5,701 bases of DNA from positions 1 to 5,701 of the forward strand of contig JAABSS010000069.1 in assembly GCA_011390235.1 (NCBI GenBank). The letters are read 5' to 3'. A program made the translations under genes and the position numbers. The notes beneath the pieces were generated by a model. The model had not been told where the DNA came from. It was given only the letters and a program-made list of their open reading frames with translations, and searched no databases. This document shows positions 1 to 5,701 of this stretch, piece by piece. This DNA comes from Desulfotignum sp. (lineage in GTDB: Bacteria; Desulfobacterota; Desulfobacteria; Desulfobacterales; Desulfobacteraceae). Position 1 is the first letter of the stretch, and each line of letters starts with the position of its first letter.

Positions 1-193
1 GTTTGACCATCTCCATATAATGCATTTCCATGGGATGGATAAATTTGACCTGAACATCCAGCGTTTTATCATCATCCTGGGTTACGATGTCATCAGACGG
101 GATAACGGCACCGAAATGGGCCAGGGCCGGATAGGCTGCCAGGATCAGGAATGCTGTCACAATAAAGGATGCTGTGATCATTTTTGTACGCAT
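1..193 (-). CDS. DUF4198-type secreted protein, N-terminal part (truncated by window edge)
   Basis: The first 64 residues of a leftward gene are visible; the rest lies beyond position 1. The start ATG (193-191) has AGGAG at 207-203, nine bases upstream. Residues 1-25 form a classical Sec signal peptide: MRTK, a hydrophobic stretch, then a YPALA cleavage site. The mature protein would begin HFGAVIPSDDIV, followed by a beta-rich stretch with FIHPMEMHYMEMVK. The opening 'AHFG.VIPSD..V' and the 'F.HP.E.HYMEM' segment match, from memory, DUF4198 proteins. These are periplasmic or lipid-anchored beta-sandwich proteins often found beside nickel/cobalt ECF transporters (NikM/CbiM type). The His and Met residues fit metal contact, but that role is inferred. 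A CbiMNQO-like cluster may follow to the left but cannot be seen. The family call is fairly sure; the substrate is not. Confidence 0.75.
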   Translation of the reverse strand, partial: MRTKMITASFIVTAFLILAAYPALAHFGAVIPSDDIVTQDDDKTLDVQVKFIHPMEMHYMEMVK

Positions 194-216
194 GAACGGT
201 ATCTCCTTTTGGCTGT

Positions 217-244
217 AAAATATGGTAAAAAATTTTCATGACAA
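217..244 (-). promoter_or_regulatory. Candidate sigma70-type promoter of the DUF4198 gene
   Basis: Read leftward, a -35 box TTGTCA (244-239, five of six consensus) is followed after 16 bases by TATTTT (222-217, four of six). Transcription would begin near 210, leaving a leader of about 17 bases that carries only the ribosome binding site. The -35 box lies inside a perfect inverted repeat, TTCAT-N4-ATGAA (235-248), a possible operator. The boxes are seen; use as a promoter is inferred, and this region's AT-richness makes chance matches likely. Confidence 0.4.
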
Positions 245-295
245 TGAACACTTTTTTTGCCCATGGCCCGGATTGTCTTCAAAAAAAAACCAGAC

Positions 296-349
296 AAAAA
301 AAAGCCATGAGGACGTCTTCTTTTTTACAAAAGAATGGACCTTCATGGC
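296..349 (-). terminator. Leftward intrinsic-terminator-like hairpin in the divergent region
   Basis: A long stem pairs 304-324 with 329-349: seven outer pairs (GCCATGA/TCATGGC), G-U and G-C pairs, three further pairs (315-317/338-340) flanked by two 2-base bulges, then seven inner pairs (TTCTTTT/AAAAGAA), closing on a 4-base loop. Read leftward, the stem is followed at once by eight U (303-296), the textbook form of a Rho-independent terminator. Read rightward it is followed by C and five T, so it might also work weakly that way. There is no gene end here. It must therefore end a short leftward RNA, attenuate a long DUF4198 leader, or insulate that gene from transcription entering from the right. 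Confidence 0.6.
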
Positions 350-375
350 CTTTTTAATGTTTTTCTATGTTTTTT

Positions 376-392
376 CTGCCGCAGGGCGGCAG
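376..392. repeat. Perfect GC-rich hairpin, 7-bp stem with 3-base loop
   Basis: CTGCCGC (376-382) pairs with GCGGCAG (386-392) around AGG. It stands out in an AT-rich stretch. No T run follows directly in either direction, so it is not a standard terminator. It falls at about the expected 5' end of a leftward RNA starting near 388, and could cap such an RNA or be a protein site. Its role is unknown. Confidence 0.45.
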
Positions 393-395
393 GAT

Positions 396-425
396 ATTTT
401 AATATAGCAACGGCTTCAGCCGCAA
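396..425 (-). promoter_or_regulatory. Weak candidate distal leftward promoter
   Basis: Read leftward, TTGCGG (425-420) is followed after 18 bases by TAAAAT (401-396, five of six consensus). The -35 match is poor (three of six). A start near 388 followed by the terminator-like hairpin ending near 296 would give an RNA of about 90 bases. This is a suggestion only; the spacer contains the small repeat CGGC-TTCA-GCCG (411-422). Confidence 0.2.
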
Positions 426-459
426 GTTTCAATTATGGAATTTATCAGGCCCAGTAGGA

Positions 460-537
460 AAAATCAAGGATTTTATCATGCAGGGCAATCGCATGCAAGT
501 CAGGCACCATCTCTACTGAACAGGCCCCCTTGATTTT
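460..537. repeat. Long-range perfect inverted repeat reaching the kinase -35 box
   Basis: AAAATCAAGG (460-469) is the exact reverse complement of CCTTGATTTT (528-537), with 58 bases between. The left arm can instead fold locally, AAAATC (460-465) with GATTTT (469-474). CAGTAG (452-457) can pair with CTACTG (513-518) in a way that crosses the long stem, so these pairings are alternatives. Inside lies a smaller hairpin, CATGC/GCATG, around 478-495. CAGGCCC occurs twice in direct orientation (446-452 and 521-527). The right arm contains the TTGATT -35 box of the kinase promoter. It could be a two-site operator or a structured leftward RNA; the sequence does not decide. Confidence 0.5.
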
Positions 538-558
538 ATTGGCGGCAAATCTTATACT
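530..558 (+). promoter_or_regulatory. Probable sigma70-type promoter of the kinase gene
   Basis: TTGATT (530-535) and TATACT (553-558, five of six consensus) are separated by exactly 17 bases. The expected start near 565 gives a leader of about 33 bases before the ATG at 598. This is the best promoter match in the window and points to the kinase/receiver pair. The -35 box is part of the inverted repeat arm at 528-537, so a protein bound there could compete with RNA polymerase. Confidence 0.55.
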
Positions 559-597
559 CCAGCGAAATTAAGACATTTTACCACTGCATAAGGCCGT

Positions 598-3500
598 ATG
601 TCCGTGATAAATGGGATGGATAACAATTTTTCCAGAAATGGGGCTGATATATCATTCACACCGGTCCTGAAACGGTTGATGATTCCCTTGGTCTGTGTCT
701 TTTTGCTGATTGCAGCCGGCTTCACCGCATTGATGGCTTACCGGCAGAACACCCAGCTGAACAACACCGGGCAGCGGATACTTACCCAGGCTGACAGGGC
801 ATTTTCCCGGGCTTTGGATGAACAGTCCCGGGCCATGGCTGCCATGCAGGATATCCTGATAAATGAAACAGGTCTTGCCCCCGCCCTTGCCGCAGGGGAC
901 CGCGAAAAGCTGCTGGATAGATATACCCCTGTTTTTACCAGACTGAAATCCCGCTACGCCATTACCCATTTCTATTTTCTGGACCCCGGACGTATCTGCC
1001 TGCTCCGGGTCCACAGCCCCCAAAAATATGCTGACCAAATACAGCGGTTTACAGCGGTGCAGGCTGAAAAAACCGGCAAAACCGCTTTTGGCATTGAACT
1101 TGGACCCTTAGGCACCTTTACCCTGCGGGTGGTGCAGCCGGTTTTTGACGAGGGTGCGCTTGCAGGGTATGTGGAACTGGGCAAGGAGATCGAGGATGTC
1201 CTTGGCAGCATTCATCAGCAGACCGGTGCTGAGCTGGCAGTGGCCATCCGCAAAACCGCTCTGAAGCGCAGCAGCTGGGAAGCCGGCATGAAAATGCTCG
1301 GCCGCACTGCTGACTGGGATTGCTTTGATGAGGACGTACTGATCTATTCCACACTGACACCCTTTCCGGACAAAGCCGCAGAATTTGTGGGAGAAAACAA
1401 CCTTATTCACGGAAAAACCTTTGCAGAAACCCGGTTCCATGACCGCTCATGGCATATCATGGCCAGCCCCCTCCTGGATGTGTCCAGAACTGAAGTGGGA
1501 GATATGCTGATCATGGCAGATGTTTCAGGACTCAAGGCGGAATACAAACAGCTCGTAGTAGCTGGGACCGGGGCAGGCATCCTGATTTTTGCCGCCCTGT
1601 CAGCGCTGTTTTTCATGCTGCTGCGCCGCATTGACTTACAGGCATCTGCCCAGCACGCCAGACTGCAGGCTTCTCTTCTGCTGCAGAAACAGGCCCAGGA
1701 AACACTCCAGGAAACCAAGGAACGCTTTGAGCTGGCCATTAACGGCACCAACGACGGGATCTGGGACTGGGACCTGCGTACCAATGCGCTGTTTTTGTCA
1801 AAACACTGGAAAGAGATGCTGGGGTACCAGGACCATGAACTTGAAAACAGGTTTGAAACATTTATTGATCTGCTCTATGAAAAAGACCGAGACCGGGTGA
1901 ATAATTATGTGCAGCGATATTTAAACGGCGAAATTGAAAAATATACCCTTGAATTCCGCATGAAGCATAAAAATGGGGCCCTGGTATGGATGCTTGCCAA
2001 GGGAGAAGCCATCCGTGATGCAGCGGGCAGGCCGTTCCGGATGGCCGGCTCCCACAGTGATATAACTGAGCGCAAGCAGGCGGAAACCGACCTGGAAGAG
2101 CAAACAGCCCGGGCCAATGCCATGGCTGTGCAGGCGGAAATGGCCAATATCGCCAAGAGCGAATTTCTGGCCAATATGAGCCATGAAATCCGCACCCCCA
2201 TGAACGGCATCATCGGCATGACCGGGCTGCTTCTGGAAACAGAGCTTGACCAGGAACAAAAACGGTATGCGCAGATTGTCCGCACCAGCGGGGAAGCACT
2301 TTTAAATCTTACCAATGACATTCTGGATTTTTCAAAAATCGAGGCCGGCAAGCTGGACCTGGAAATACTGGATTTCGACCTGGTGAGTCTGCTGGACGAT
2401 TTTGCCGCCTCCCTGGCGTTGCGGGCCCAGCAAAAAGGGCTGGAAATGATCTGCAGCCCCGACCCTGACGTGCCGGCACTGCTGCAGGGAGATCCAGGCA
2501 GACTGCGCCAGATTCTCACCAACCTGACGGGCAACGCCATTAAATTCACCCGTGCCGGCGAGGTGGCGGTACGGGTCTCGCTGGTATCTGAAACCCGTGA
2601 CAGGGTCATGCTGCGTTTCACTGTCCAGGACACCGGTATCGGCATTCCTGAGGATAAAATGGCCCTGCTGTTTCATAAATTTTCCCAGGTGGATGCCTCC
2701 ACCACCAGACAATACGGGGGTACCGGCCTGGGTCTTGCCATCTCCAGGCAGCTGGTGGAAATGATGGGAGGCAGTATCGGTGTTGAGAGTGAACCGGGCA
2801 AGGGGTCGACATTCTGGTTCACCGCTGATCTGGGCAGACAGGCCCTGACCGCACAGACCCGGAACATATCACCCGCAGACCTGCATGGCATACGGGTATT
2901 GATTGTGGATGACAATGCCACCAACCGGGAAATTCTGACCAGACACATGATTTCCTGGGGCATGCGGCCAACTGATGTTGCCGGCGGCACACAAGCACTT
3001 AACGCGTTAACCAGGGGCCTGGATGAAGAAGATCCTTTTCAGGTGGCCATCATCGATATGCAGATGCCGGGCATGGACGGCAAAGAGCTGGGCACAGCTA
3101 TCCAGGCAGATCCCCGCCTGAACAACACCCGTATGGTAATGCTCAATTCCCTGGGAAATCGTGGCGATACCAGACAGTTTGCTGAAATAGGATTCAGCGG
3201 GTACCTCACCAAACCGGCACAGCCCCAGGAATTGCAGGGTGTGTTATCCCTTGCCCTGGCAGAAGAAAAACATACCACACCCCAGCCCATTGCTACCCGC
3301 CACACAGCCAGAGATTCCTTGAAACTGAATCTTGACAGCAATGTGCACATTCTGCTGGCTGAAGACAATATCATCAACCAGCAGGTGGCCCTGGGTATTT
3401 TAGAAAAACTGGGACTGCATGCCCATGCTGTGTCCAACGGACTCCAGGCAGTGCAGGCCCTGGAATCTTTCTGCTACGACCTGGTGCTCATGGATGTGCA

Positions 3501-4125
3501 GATGCCGGAAATGGACGGGCTGGAAGCCACCCGTCATATTCGCAGCCCGCAATCACAAGTCTGCAGCCATGATGTGCCCATTATTGCCATGACTGCCCTT
3601 GCCATGGCCGGGGACCGGGAATTGTGCTTTGCCGCCGGGATGAACGGTTATGTTACCAAGCCTGTCAATCCGGTGACGCTGGCAGATGAATTGAAAAAGT
3701 GGCTGCCCCGGGAAAAAACAGTTTTGCATGGGCAGAAGATGAATACCGGCCATAAATCCCAAACCTGTGACATCCATAACCCGGATACAGATACCTGTGT
3801 CTTTGATCGGACCGAATTTTTCAACCGAGTGATGGGGGACCAGGATCTGGCAAAAAAAATCATGGCGCAATTTTTATCAGACATGCCAGATCAACTGGCT
3901 GCAGCCAGGGCCTTTGTGGAACAAGGCAGAGCAGATCAGGCAGGAACCCAGGCACACAAAATAAAAGGTGCTGCTGCAAACATGTCTGCCCAGCACATGC
4001 ATATAACCGCGCAGGCCATGGAAAAGGCATGCAAAGACAAGGATACGGGACAGCTGACCACCCTGATGGCCGAGCTGGAACACCGGTTCATGCAGGTTAA
4101 AACAGCTATGGAACCAGAAATATGA
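598..4125 (+). CDS. Membrane hybrid sensor histidine kinase: dCache-PAS-HisKA-HATPase-REC-REC-Hpt
   Basis: A 1175-residue inner-membrane kinase with a complete internal phosphorelay. Membrane helices at about 25-47 and 319-342 enclose a periplasmic sensor of about 270 residues. Its central block (FYFLDP at 125-130, [25 protein letters not shown]) resembles the dCache_3 family. A short coiled linker leads to a PAS/PAC domain (375-495). HisKA carries His529 in SHEIRTP. The ATPase domain has Asn642/Asn646 (N box), DTGIGIP at 678-684, an F box (692-695) and GGTGLGL at 707-713. Receiver 1 (764-885) has Asp771/772, Asp820 and Lys872 but Asn850 where Thr/Ser is usual. Receiver 2 (915-1037) has Asp923, Asp966, Thr999 and Lys1021. 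The Hpt (1067-1165) has His1120 in AHKIKG. No DNA-binding domain is present; output probably goes to the receiver protein 56 bases downstream. The signal is unknown. The ribosome binding site (AAGG, 590-593) is weak; Met7 (616) is a less likely start. Confidence 0.96.
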   Translation: MSVINGMDNNFSRNGADISFTPVLKRLMIPLVCVFLLIAAGFTALMAYRQNTQLNNTGQRILTQADRAFSRALDEQSRAMAAMQDILINETGLAPALAAGDREKLLDRYTPVFTRLKSRYAITHFYFLDPGRICLLRVHSPQKYADQIQRFTAVQAEKTGKTAFGIELGPLGTFTLRVVQPVFDEGALAGYVELGKEIEDVLGSIHQQTGAELAVAIRKTALKRSSWEAGMKMLGRTADWDCFDEDVLIYSTLTPFPDKAAEFVGENNLIHGKTFAETRFHDRSWHIMASPLLDVSRTEVGDMLIMADVSGLKAEYKQLVVAGTGAGILIFAALSALFFMLLRRIDLQASAQHARLQASLLLQKQAQETLQETKERFELAINGTNDGIWDWDLRTNALFLSKHWKEMLGYQDHELENRFETFIDLLYEKDRDRVNNYVQRYLNGEIEKYTLEFRMKHKNGALVWMLAKGEAIRDAAGRPFRMAGSHSDITERKQAETDLEEQTARANAMAVQAEMANIAKSEFLANMSHEIRTPMNGIIGMTGLLLETELDQEQKRYAQIVRTSGEALLNLTNDILDFSKIEAGKLDLEILDFDLVSLLDDFAASLALRAQQKGLEMICSPDPDVPALLQGDPGRLRQILTNLTGNAIKFTRAGEVAVRVSLVSETRDRVMLRFTVQDTGIGIPEDKMALLFHKFSQVDASTTRQYGGTGLGLAISRQLVEMMGGSIGVESEPGKGSTFWFTADLGRQALTAQTRNISPADLHGIRVLIVDDNATNREILTRHMISWGMRPTDVAGGTQALNALTRGLDEEDPFQVAIIDMQMPGMDGKELGTAIQADPRLNNTRMVMLNSLGNRGDTRQFAEIGFSGYLTKPAQPQELQGVLSLALAEEKHTTPQPIATRHTARDSLKLNLDSNVHILLAEDNIINQQVALGILEKLGLHAHAVSNGLQAVQALESFCYDLVLMDVQMPEMDGLEATRHIRSPQSQVCSHDVPIIAMTALAMAGDRELCFAAGMNGYVTKPVNPVTLADELKKWLPREKTVLHGQKMNTGHKSQTCDIHNPDTDTCVFDRTEFFNRVMGDQDLAKKIMAQFLSDMPDQLAAARAFVEQGRADQAGTQAHKIKGAAANMSAQHMHITAQAMEKACKDKDTGQLTTLMAELEHRFMQVKTAMEPEI

Positions 4126-4181
4126 AACAACCTTCTAACAGGAAAATATATTCCTGAAGCATTGCATTAAAGGAGTATTTC

Positions 4182-4850
4182 ATGAAAATACTGATCGCTG
4201 AAGATGATACGGTGTCCCGTACCATGCTCCAGGCAGTTCTGACCAAATGGGGATACACCGTCCTCAGCACTGAGGACGGGGATACGGCATTTGAAACATT
4301 TCAACAGGAGGATCCCCCCCAGCTGGCCCTGCTGGACTGGGAAATGCCGGGATTAAGCGGTCCTGATCTGTGCAGCAGGCTTCGGCAGTGCAAAGACAAA
4401 GACCCGTTGTATCTGATTCTGCTCACCTCCCGGAACAACAGTGAAGATCTTGTCCAGGGTCTTGAAGCCGGTGCGGATGACTATGTGGTGAAACCCTATA
4501 ACATGGCTGAACTGCAGGCCAGAATCAATGTGGGACGGCGCATGATTGTTCTGCAGAATCAAATGCGGGAACGCGAAAGGCTCCAGGGGGTGCTGGAAAT
4601 GGCAGGTGCCATCTGCCATGAACTGAACCAGCCACTGCAGATTGTTTCCGGACATTGTGAAATACTGATGATGGATATGAAAAAAAACGCCCCGCATTAT
4701 AAAACCGTGGAAACCATCAAAACCAATATCACCCGGCTGGGCAAACTGACCCAAAAAATCATGCAGATCACCAGTTACCAGTCCAAACCATACCTGAAAC
4801 AAAAAATTATCGACATTGACCTGGCAGCACAGCAAAAAAAACACACATGA
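4182..4850 (+). CDS. Receiver protein with a HisKA-like (DHp) output and no ATPase domain
   Basis: A 222-residue soluble protein with a good ribosome binding site (AAGGAG, 4170-4175, six bases before ATG). Residues 1-118 are a canonical receiver: acidic pocket Asp8/Asp9, phosphoacceptor Asp52 in LLDWEMPG, Thr82, and Lys104 in VVKP. A charged helix (119-140) connects to a HisKA-like pair of helices (about 132-205) with His146 in the H-box ICHELNQPLQ, which matches active kinases (HELNQPL). The tail, SYQSKPYLKQKIIDID, resembles the end of DHp domains in full kinases. The gene then stops; no N, G or F box follows in any frame before the convergent gene. It cannot phosphorylate itself from ATP. 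It probably receives phosphate on Asp52 from the upstream Hpt. His146 may take part in phosphotransfer, as in Spo0B, or the helices may serve only for dimerisation. The partner reading is inferred from gene order. Confidence 0.92.
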   Translation: MKILIAEDDTVSRTMLQAVLTKWGYTVLSTEDGDTAFETFQQEDPPQLALLDWEMPGLSGPDLCSRLRQCKDKDPLYLILLTSRNNSEDLVQGLEAGADDYVVKPYNMAELQARINVGRRMIVLQNQMRERERLQGVLEMAGAICHELNQPLQIVSGHCEILMMDMKKNAPHYKTVETIKTNITRLGKLTQKIMQITSYQSKPYLKQKIIDIDLAAQQKKHT

Positions 4851-4857
4851 ACCACGG

Positions 4858-4890
4858 CAGCAGTAAAACCTGTTACAAAATCTGCTGTTT
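4858..4890 (+). terminator. Weak candidate terminator after the receiver gene
   Basis: CAGCAG (4858-4863) and CTGCTG (4882-4887) can pair, with an inner GTAA/TTAC pairing (4863-4866 with 4873-4876; one base is shared, so not all pairs form together). Only TTT follows, so this is a poor terminator. It begins eight bases after the stop codon, where one is expected between convergent genes. The rest of this 107-base gap (4851-4957) shows one other weak hairpin (4930-4959) without a T run. Confidence 0.25.
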
Positions 4891-4957
4891 CACCGTCGTC
4901 TCAAAAGGTAAATCCTGTCATGAACGCCGGAACAATTTTTCATTCCTGTGAAACTGT

Positions 4958-5646
4958 TCAATCTTTGGGAATTTTTCCCTGGTCAAACCAGTGGCGGGCC
5001 AGATAAATAAACGGGGTATCAGCTGCTCCCACCACCCATTTAATAAGATAGGTGGTCCAGAAAATCTGCACCAGGACACCTGAAGGGAAAACCCCCCAGA
5101 AGGCCAGAAGGGTAAACACGGTTGAATCGATAAACTGGCTGACCATGGTGGAGGCGTTGTTGCGCAGCCAGATCAGGCGTGTGCCGGGAAACCGCCTGCG
5201 CCAGAAATCATATACCCAGACATCATGGGTCTGTGAAATCAGGTATGCCAGCAGACTGGCCCCGGCAATTCTGGGCATGAACCCGAAAATAACCAACAGG
5301 CTGTCCTGGACAAAATCATCCGGTGCCGGGGTGAACAAAAGGGCCAGATTCATGAGCACCGTCATGGACACCAGGGAAAAAATCCGATGAACACCGCTTT
5401 TTGTGCCTTTTTTCTGCCATACATTTCAGACAGGATATCAGTGACCAGAAAAGAGGATGCATAGACAATATTGCCCAAAGTGGCCGTAATGCCGAACAGT
5501 TCCACCAGCTTGATCACCTGGATGTTGGCCACAATGGCAGCCAGGGGCACCCAGGCATAAAGCCCCATACGTCCGAAAAATCTGTAAGTAAAAAGGATGC
5601 ATCCAAAATTGACGGCCAGCATGGCCAGCCAGAGCAGTTCGTTCAA
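4958..5646 (-). pseudogene. yhhQ: Queuosine precursor transporter (YhhQ/QPTR family), split by a single-base frameshift
   Basis: An inner-membrane carrier that imports queuosine precursors (preQ0/preQ1 or queuine) for tRNA modification. Translation starts at TTG (5646-5644) with a perfect GGAGG (5656-5652) five bases upstream; an in-frame stop farther upstream rules out a longer protein. The first 90 residues contain hydrophobic helices and the family motif ATLGNI...SFLVTDILSEMYG. The frame then closes after four wrong residues (PWCP). The -1 frame continues with SLVSMTVLMNLALLFTPAPDDF, PRIAGASLLAYLISQTHDVW, and LRNNASTMVSQFIDSTVFTLLAFWGV, then ends at 4958. One extra T in the T6 run (complement of 5377-5382) restores GFFSLVSM and a 229-residue protein, the usual family length. 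Both halves are otherwise intact, so this is a fresh mutation, a homopolymer sequencing error, or slippage at T6. Family assignment is strong; whether the gene works is open. Confidence 0.88.
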
Positions 5647-5651
5647 GAAAA

Positions 5652-5686
5652 CCTCCAGTTTTGTTAAGGCGGGTGCTGTGACCGCC
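5652..5686 (-). promoter_or_regulatory. preQ1 class I riboswitch controlling translation of the transporter
   Basis: Read leftward, stem GGCGG (5686-5682) pairs with CCGCC (5672-5668) around the loop UCACAGCAC, followed by the A-rich tail UUAACAAAAC and then UGGAGG. This is the compact preQ1-I plan: a 5-bp stem, a loop ending in ACC, and an A-rich tail folding into an H-type pseudoknot. The tail UUAACAAAAC is the same, from memory, as in the Thermoanaerobacter tengcongensis preQ1-I RNA. Loop CAG (5678-5676) complements CUG (5658-5656), giving the second stem; the last G of that CUG is the first G of the GGAGG ribosome binding site. Ligand binding should therefore hide the site and reduce transporter synthesis. 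The downstream queuosine-precursor carrier is an expected target. Confidence 0.8.
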
Positions 5687-5701
5687 GCGTTTCATGAAAG
5701 G

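Larger units (their letters stand above)
194..597. other. Gene-free divergent control region
   Basis: These 404 bases separate the leftward DUF4198 gene from the rightward kinase gene. I see no credible gene. The two open frames on the plus strand (20-241 and 222-407) are low-complexity, lack ribosome binding sites, and the first lies antisense to the DUF4198 start. The region is AT-rich with many A and T runs. It holds several inverted repeats (235-248, 304-349, 376-392, 411-422, 460-537) and candidate promoters for both sides, which are listed separately. Confidence 0.7.

Noticed and set aside
20..407. Open frames on the plus strand at 20-241 and 222-407
   Set aside because: Low-complexity translations, no ribosome binding site, no recognisable domain; the first is antisense to the signal-peptide region of the DUF4198 gene.
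460..540. Resemblance of the CAGGGCAA...GCAAG segment (rightward) to the 5' half of a c-di-GMP class I (GEMM) riboswitch
   Set aside because: The conserved 3' half (GGUAGGUAGCGGGGUUACC-like) is missing, the spacing is wrong, and the segment lies upstream of the likely promoter, so it would not be in the kinase mRNA.
616..618. Met7 of the kinase as the true start
   Set aside because: No better ribosome binding site precedes it; the ATG at 598 has AAGG four bases upstream, weak but present. Not fully excluded.
4139..4156. Hairpin CAGGAA-AATATA-TTCCTG between kinase and receiver genes as a terminator
   Set aside because: Only six pairs with no T run behind it, and a strong ribosome binding site follows; at most an mRNA stability or spacing element.
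4182..4957. The small receiver protein as a frameshifted full histidine kinase
   Set aside because: Only 107 bases separate its stop from the convergent gene, and no ATPase motifs appear in any frame there; the ATPase domain is absent, not shifted.
4930..4959. Hairpin GAACA...TGTTC overlapping the transporter stop codon as a terminator
   Set aside because: Interrupted stem and no T run in either direction.
5363..5371. Independent start (GTG 5371-5369 or ATG 5365-5363) for the second half of the transporter as a separate gene
   Set aside because: No ribosome binding site, and the sequence continues the family alignment directly from the first half, so it is the frameshifted remainder of one gene.

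Overview
The window looks like chromosomal DNA of an anaerobic deltaproteobacterium of the Desulfobacteraceae type (Desulfobacter/Desulfotignum-like). This is an inference. It rests on moderate GC content with AT-rich intergenic stretches, clear AGGAG-type ribosome binding sites, a large multi-domain hybrid kinase, a short receiver-HisKA protein of a kind I associate with this group, and a DUF4198 metal-uptake-type protein. There are no mobile elements, tRNA or rRNA genes, or CRISPR repeats.

Layout. Positions 193 to 1 (minus) hold the start of a secreted DUF4198-type protein that runs off the left edge. Positions 194-597 are a gene-free divergent control region. It has a candidate leftward promoter close to the DUF4198 gene, a strong leftward terminator-like hairpin, a second possible leftward promoter, a long-range inverted repeat, and a good rightward sigma70-type promoter. 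Positions 598-4125 (plus) encode a 1175-residue membrane sensor kinase: dCache sensor, PAS, HisKA, HATPase, two receivers and a C-terminal Hpt. Positions 4182-4850 (plus) encode a 222-residue receiver protein whose output is a HisKA-like phosphoacceptor helix pair with no ATPase domain. Positions 5646-4958 (minus) are a queuosine-precursor transporter gene (YhhQ/QPTR family), convergent with the regulators. It is broken by one missing base in a homopolymer. Its leader at 5686-5652 matches a preQ1 class I riboswitch that ends in the ribosome binding site.

How the parts fit. The kinase and small receiver protein are probably cotranscribed and form a phosphorelay: periplasmic signal, kinase His529, receivers Asp820/Asp966, Hpt His1120, then Asp52 of the small protein. 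Neither has a DNA-binding or enzymatic output. The small protein's own His146 sits in a kinase-like H-box without a catalytic domain, so the signal either passes to an unseen regulator or is modulated by other kinases. This is the most unusual part of the window. The riboswitch and transporter form an independent unit for queuosine-precursor salvage. The riboswitch assignment and the transporter family support each other.
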